A stretch of 7,524 nt of DNA from Bacteroidota bacterium (GTDB taxonomy: Bacteria; Zhuqueibacterota; JdFR-76; DREG01), in assembly GCA_030624545.1 (NCBI GenBank), contig JAUXJX010000081.1:1-7524 (forward strand), given 5' to 3'. Position 1 is the stretch's first letter. Every line of letters starts with the position of its first letter. Made by a program: the position numbers and the translations under genes. Positions 6,436 through 7,524 of this stretch are shown here, one piece after another. The notes beneath the pieces were generated by a model that was not told the origin of the DNA, ran no database searches, and saw only the letters and a list, made by a program, of their open reading frames with translations.

Positions 6436-6495
6436 GGGTGGAATAAAGAATGGATTTTCTGTCTCAGTATGAAATCCGTTTAAGGGAACCCACCC
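6436..6495. repeat. Nested inverted repeat in the 3' untranslated region
   Basis: GGGTGG (6436-6441) pairs with CCACCC (6490-6495), and inside it GGATTT (6452-6457) pairs with AAATCC (6472-6477), on nearly the same centre. No T-run follows. It could be an RNA 3' structure that protects the cytochrome message, or chance. Confidence 0.35.
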
Positions 6496-6528
6496 CTAGT
6501 ATTTAATCGAAATTTATACCCGCCTAAT

Positions 6529-6568
6529 GTTAGCCACACCCTTCGCGTTTTGGGTGTGGCTAACTTTT
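6529..6568 (+). terminator. Strong intrinsic terminator between convergent genes
   Basis: A perfect 13-bp stem, GTTAGCCACACCC (6529-6541) with GGGTGTGGCTAAC (6552-6564), encloses a 10-base loop and is followed by TTTT (6565-6568). It lies about 100 bases after the cytochrome stop. The T-run is only on the + strand side, so it mainly ends rightward transcription, though the hairpin could also slow leftward transcription from the barrel gene. Confidence 0.8.
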
Positions 6569-6659
6569 ATGACTGTGATTTTCAAGTTGCTACATCACGA
6601 TAGAATTTGAAATGTCTATTCGGTCTTGCTCACCACCCTCTTTGTTATTGCAGGCGCCG

Positions 6660-7520
6660 TCATAAAATCGTGTAGGTTAATCCTAATGCCAAGGATTGAC
6701 TGATCTGCCGCTTTGCCGAGATATTTCTGTCATAAAATAACCTGAAATTGAAATTGACGTTTACATATTTCGATATCTTCGCGGTGAAGAGATTATCCCA
6801 ATTTACGTCAATTTCGTCAAATGCTTTGACATTGGAGAATAACTCCAATTTACAGGTAAGCACCATATTTTCGCCCAGGCTTCGGCTGAAATCCGTTATC
6901 GACTCCATACCGACTTCCGTTCGGGTTTTTTCAATTTCGTCCGTTTCCGGATCATCGGCATAAAGCCTGGGAAAATCGCTTGTGACCGTTTCTTTAAGGC
7001 TTGCACCCAAACGTGTTTTGAATCCCTCGGTCGGTTCGATGGCAAGTCCGACACTTTGTGTGAAGTAACCGGGATCTAAAAATTTAGATACTTTTACCCG
7101 GGTACTGTCATCCGGATACTGGAATCCGTCGGCAAATTGCGTCAAAGCAGTGACGGCTGCATAAGGATTGATGAGCGTGCTCAATTTGTAGATCAAGACG
7201 CTTTCAAGTTTGATCTCGTCAATGGACTTGCGGAAACCGGAATCGCCCAACTTGGTCTTACCAAAAGCAAATTTTCCGGATGTCGCCCAGTTGAATTTCT
7301 CCTGATCATTGACAAATTTGTTGTCCAAAATCACCTGCCATGCGAACGCATCTTCACCACCTTGCGTCCAATTTGAGAAACTTACCTGGGTTAGGTTGAG
7401 TGTGCCCACGATGTTCTTCTTCCAACCGTATTCGGGCTGCTCTTGTTCCTGCGCCAAAGAGGCATGGACAAAAGAACATATGCAAATCGTCATCGTTAAC
7501 AAGGAAGAAAACCTATTCAT
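6660..7520 (-). CDS. DUF3078-type outer-membrane beta-barrel protein
   Basis: The protein is 286 residues with a signal peptide (MNRFSS, hydrophobic about 7-20, likely cleavage after Ala23, SLA-QEQ). The mature protein begins with GWKKNIVGTLNLTQVSFSNW and TQGGEDAFAWQ, the signature start of DUF3078. KSIDEIKLES (98-107), TALTQFADGFQYPDD (124-138), SKFLDPGYF (145-153), SVGLAIEP and GFKTRLGASLKETV follow the family pattern. Alternating polar and hydrophobic residues through the rest, ending LALGLTYTIL, fit antiparallel membrane strands. No catalytic residues are apparent; the function of the family is unknown, with a porin-like role inferred. The gene converges on the cytochrome gene, so the two are not one operon. 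Only four bases precede its ATG in the window, so neither its ribosome binding site nor its promoter can be seen; an earlier start is unlikely given the good signal peptide. Confidence 0.88.
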   Translation of the reverse strand: MNRFSSLLTMTICICSFVHASLAQEQEQPEYGWKKNIVGTLNLTQVSFSNWTQGGEDAFAWQVILDNKFVNDQEKFNWATSGKFAFGKTKLGDSGFRKSIDEIKLESVLIYKLSTLINPYAAVTALTQFADGFQYPDDSTRVKVSKFLDPGYFTQSVGLAIEPTEGFKTRLGASLKETVTSDFPRLYADDPETDEIEKTRTEVGMESITDFSRSLGENMVLTCKLELFSNVKAFDEIDVNWDNLFTAKISKYVNVNFNFRLFYDRNISAKRQISQSLALGLTYTIL

Positions 7521-7524
7521 TATC

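Noticed and set aside
6573..6600. TGTGA...TCACG as a Crp-type operator
   Set aside because: The half-sites are much farther apart than the 6 bases of a Crp site, and no gene start lies nearby.

Overview
The window encodes a c-type cytochrome and redox-sensing locus from a Gram-negative bacterium. Signal peptides, many CxxCH heme motifs, a periplasmic sensor kinase and an outer-membrane beta-barrel of the DUF3078 type all point to a cell with a periplasm and an outer membrane. DUF3078 proteins, the MWNHxPxM cytochrome repeats and a GTCATTC...GGAATC-type intergenic inverted repeat are, from memory, most familiar from the FCB superphylum and its candidate-phylum neighbours (Calditrichota/KSB1-like, Ignavibacteria). 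That taxonomic guess is low to moderate in confidence and is inference.

Layout. Bases 1-351 hold the 3' end of a multi-domain cytochrome c gene whose start lies outside the window. After a 66-base gap comes a short single-domain cyclic-nucleotide-binding-like protein (418-894). A gene-free stretch (895-1252) carries a weak terminator, an imperfect inverted repeat and a possible -10 box. It leads into a complete tetraheme cytochrome (1253-2476), a paralogue of the first gene, built from four tandem copies of one mono-heme domain. A second gene-free stretch (2477-2723) contains a 103-base nested inverted repeat. Next is a tightly coupled two-component pair: a membrane histidine kinase with a heme-c motif in its periplasmic sensor (2724-4379) and an NtrC-type sigma-54 activator (4379-5743; stop and start overlap by one base). 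A small tetraheme cytochrome of the c554-like group follows (5857-6429), then a strong hairpin terminator (6529-6568). On the opposite strand, converging, is a DUF3078 outer-membrane barrel (6660-7520).

How it may work together. The window contains ten CxxCH motifs: one in the partial cytochrome, four in the tetraheme repeat protein, one in the kinase and four in the c554-like protein. A sensor kinase with its own c-heme, placed between periplasmic cytochrome genes and coupled to a sigma-54 activator, suggests a circuit in which a heme reads periplasmic redox state or a small ligand (NO, CO, O2) and adjusts transcription of electron-transfer genes. The individual protein families are known. 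The arrangement, and the idea that the regulator controls these neighbours, is inference: I found no convincing sigma-54 promoter (GG-N10-GC in good context) upstream of any gene start whose upstream DNA is visible.
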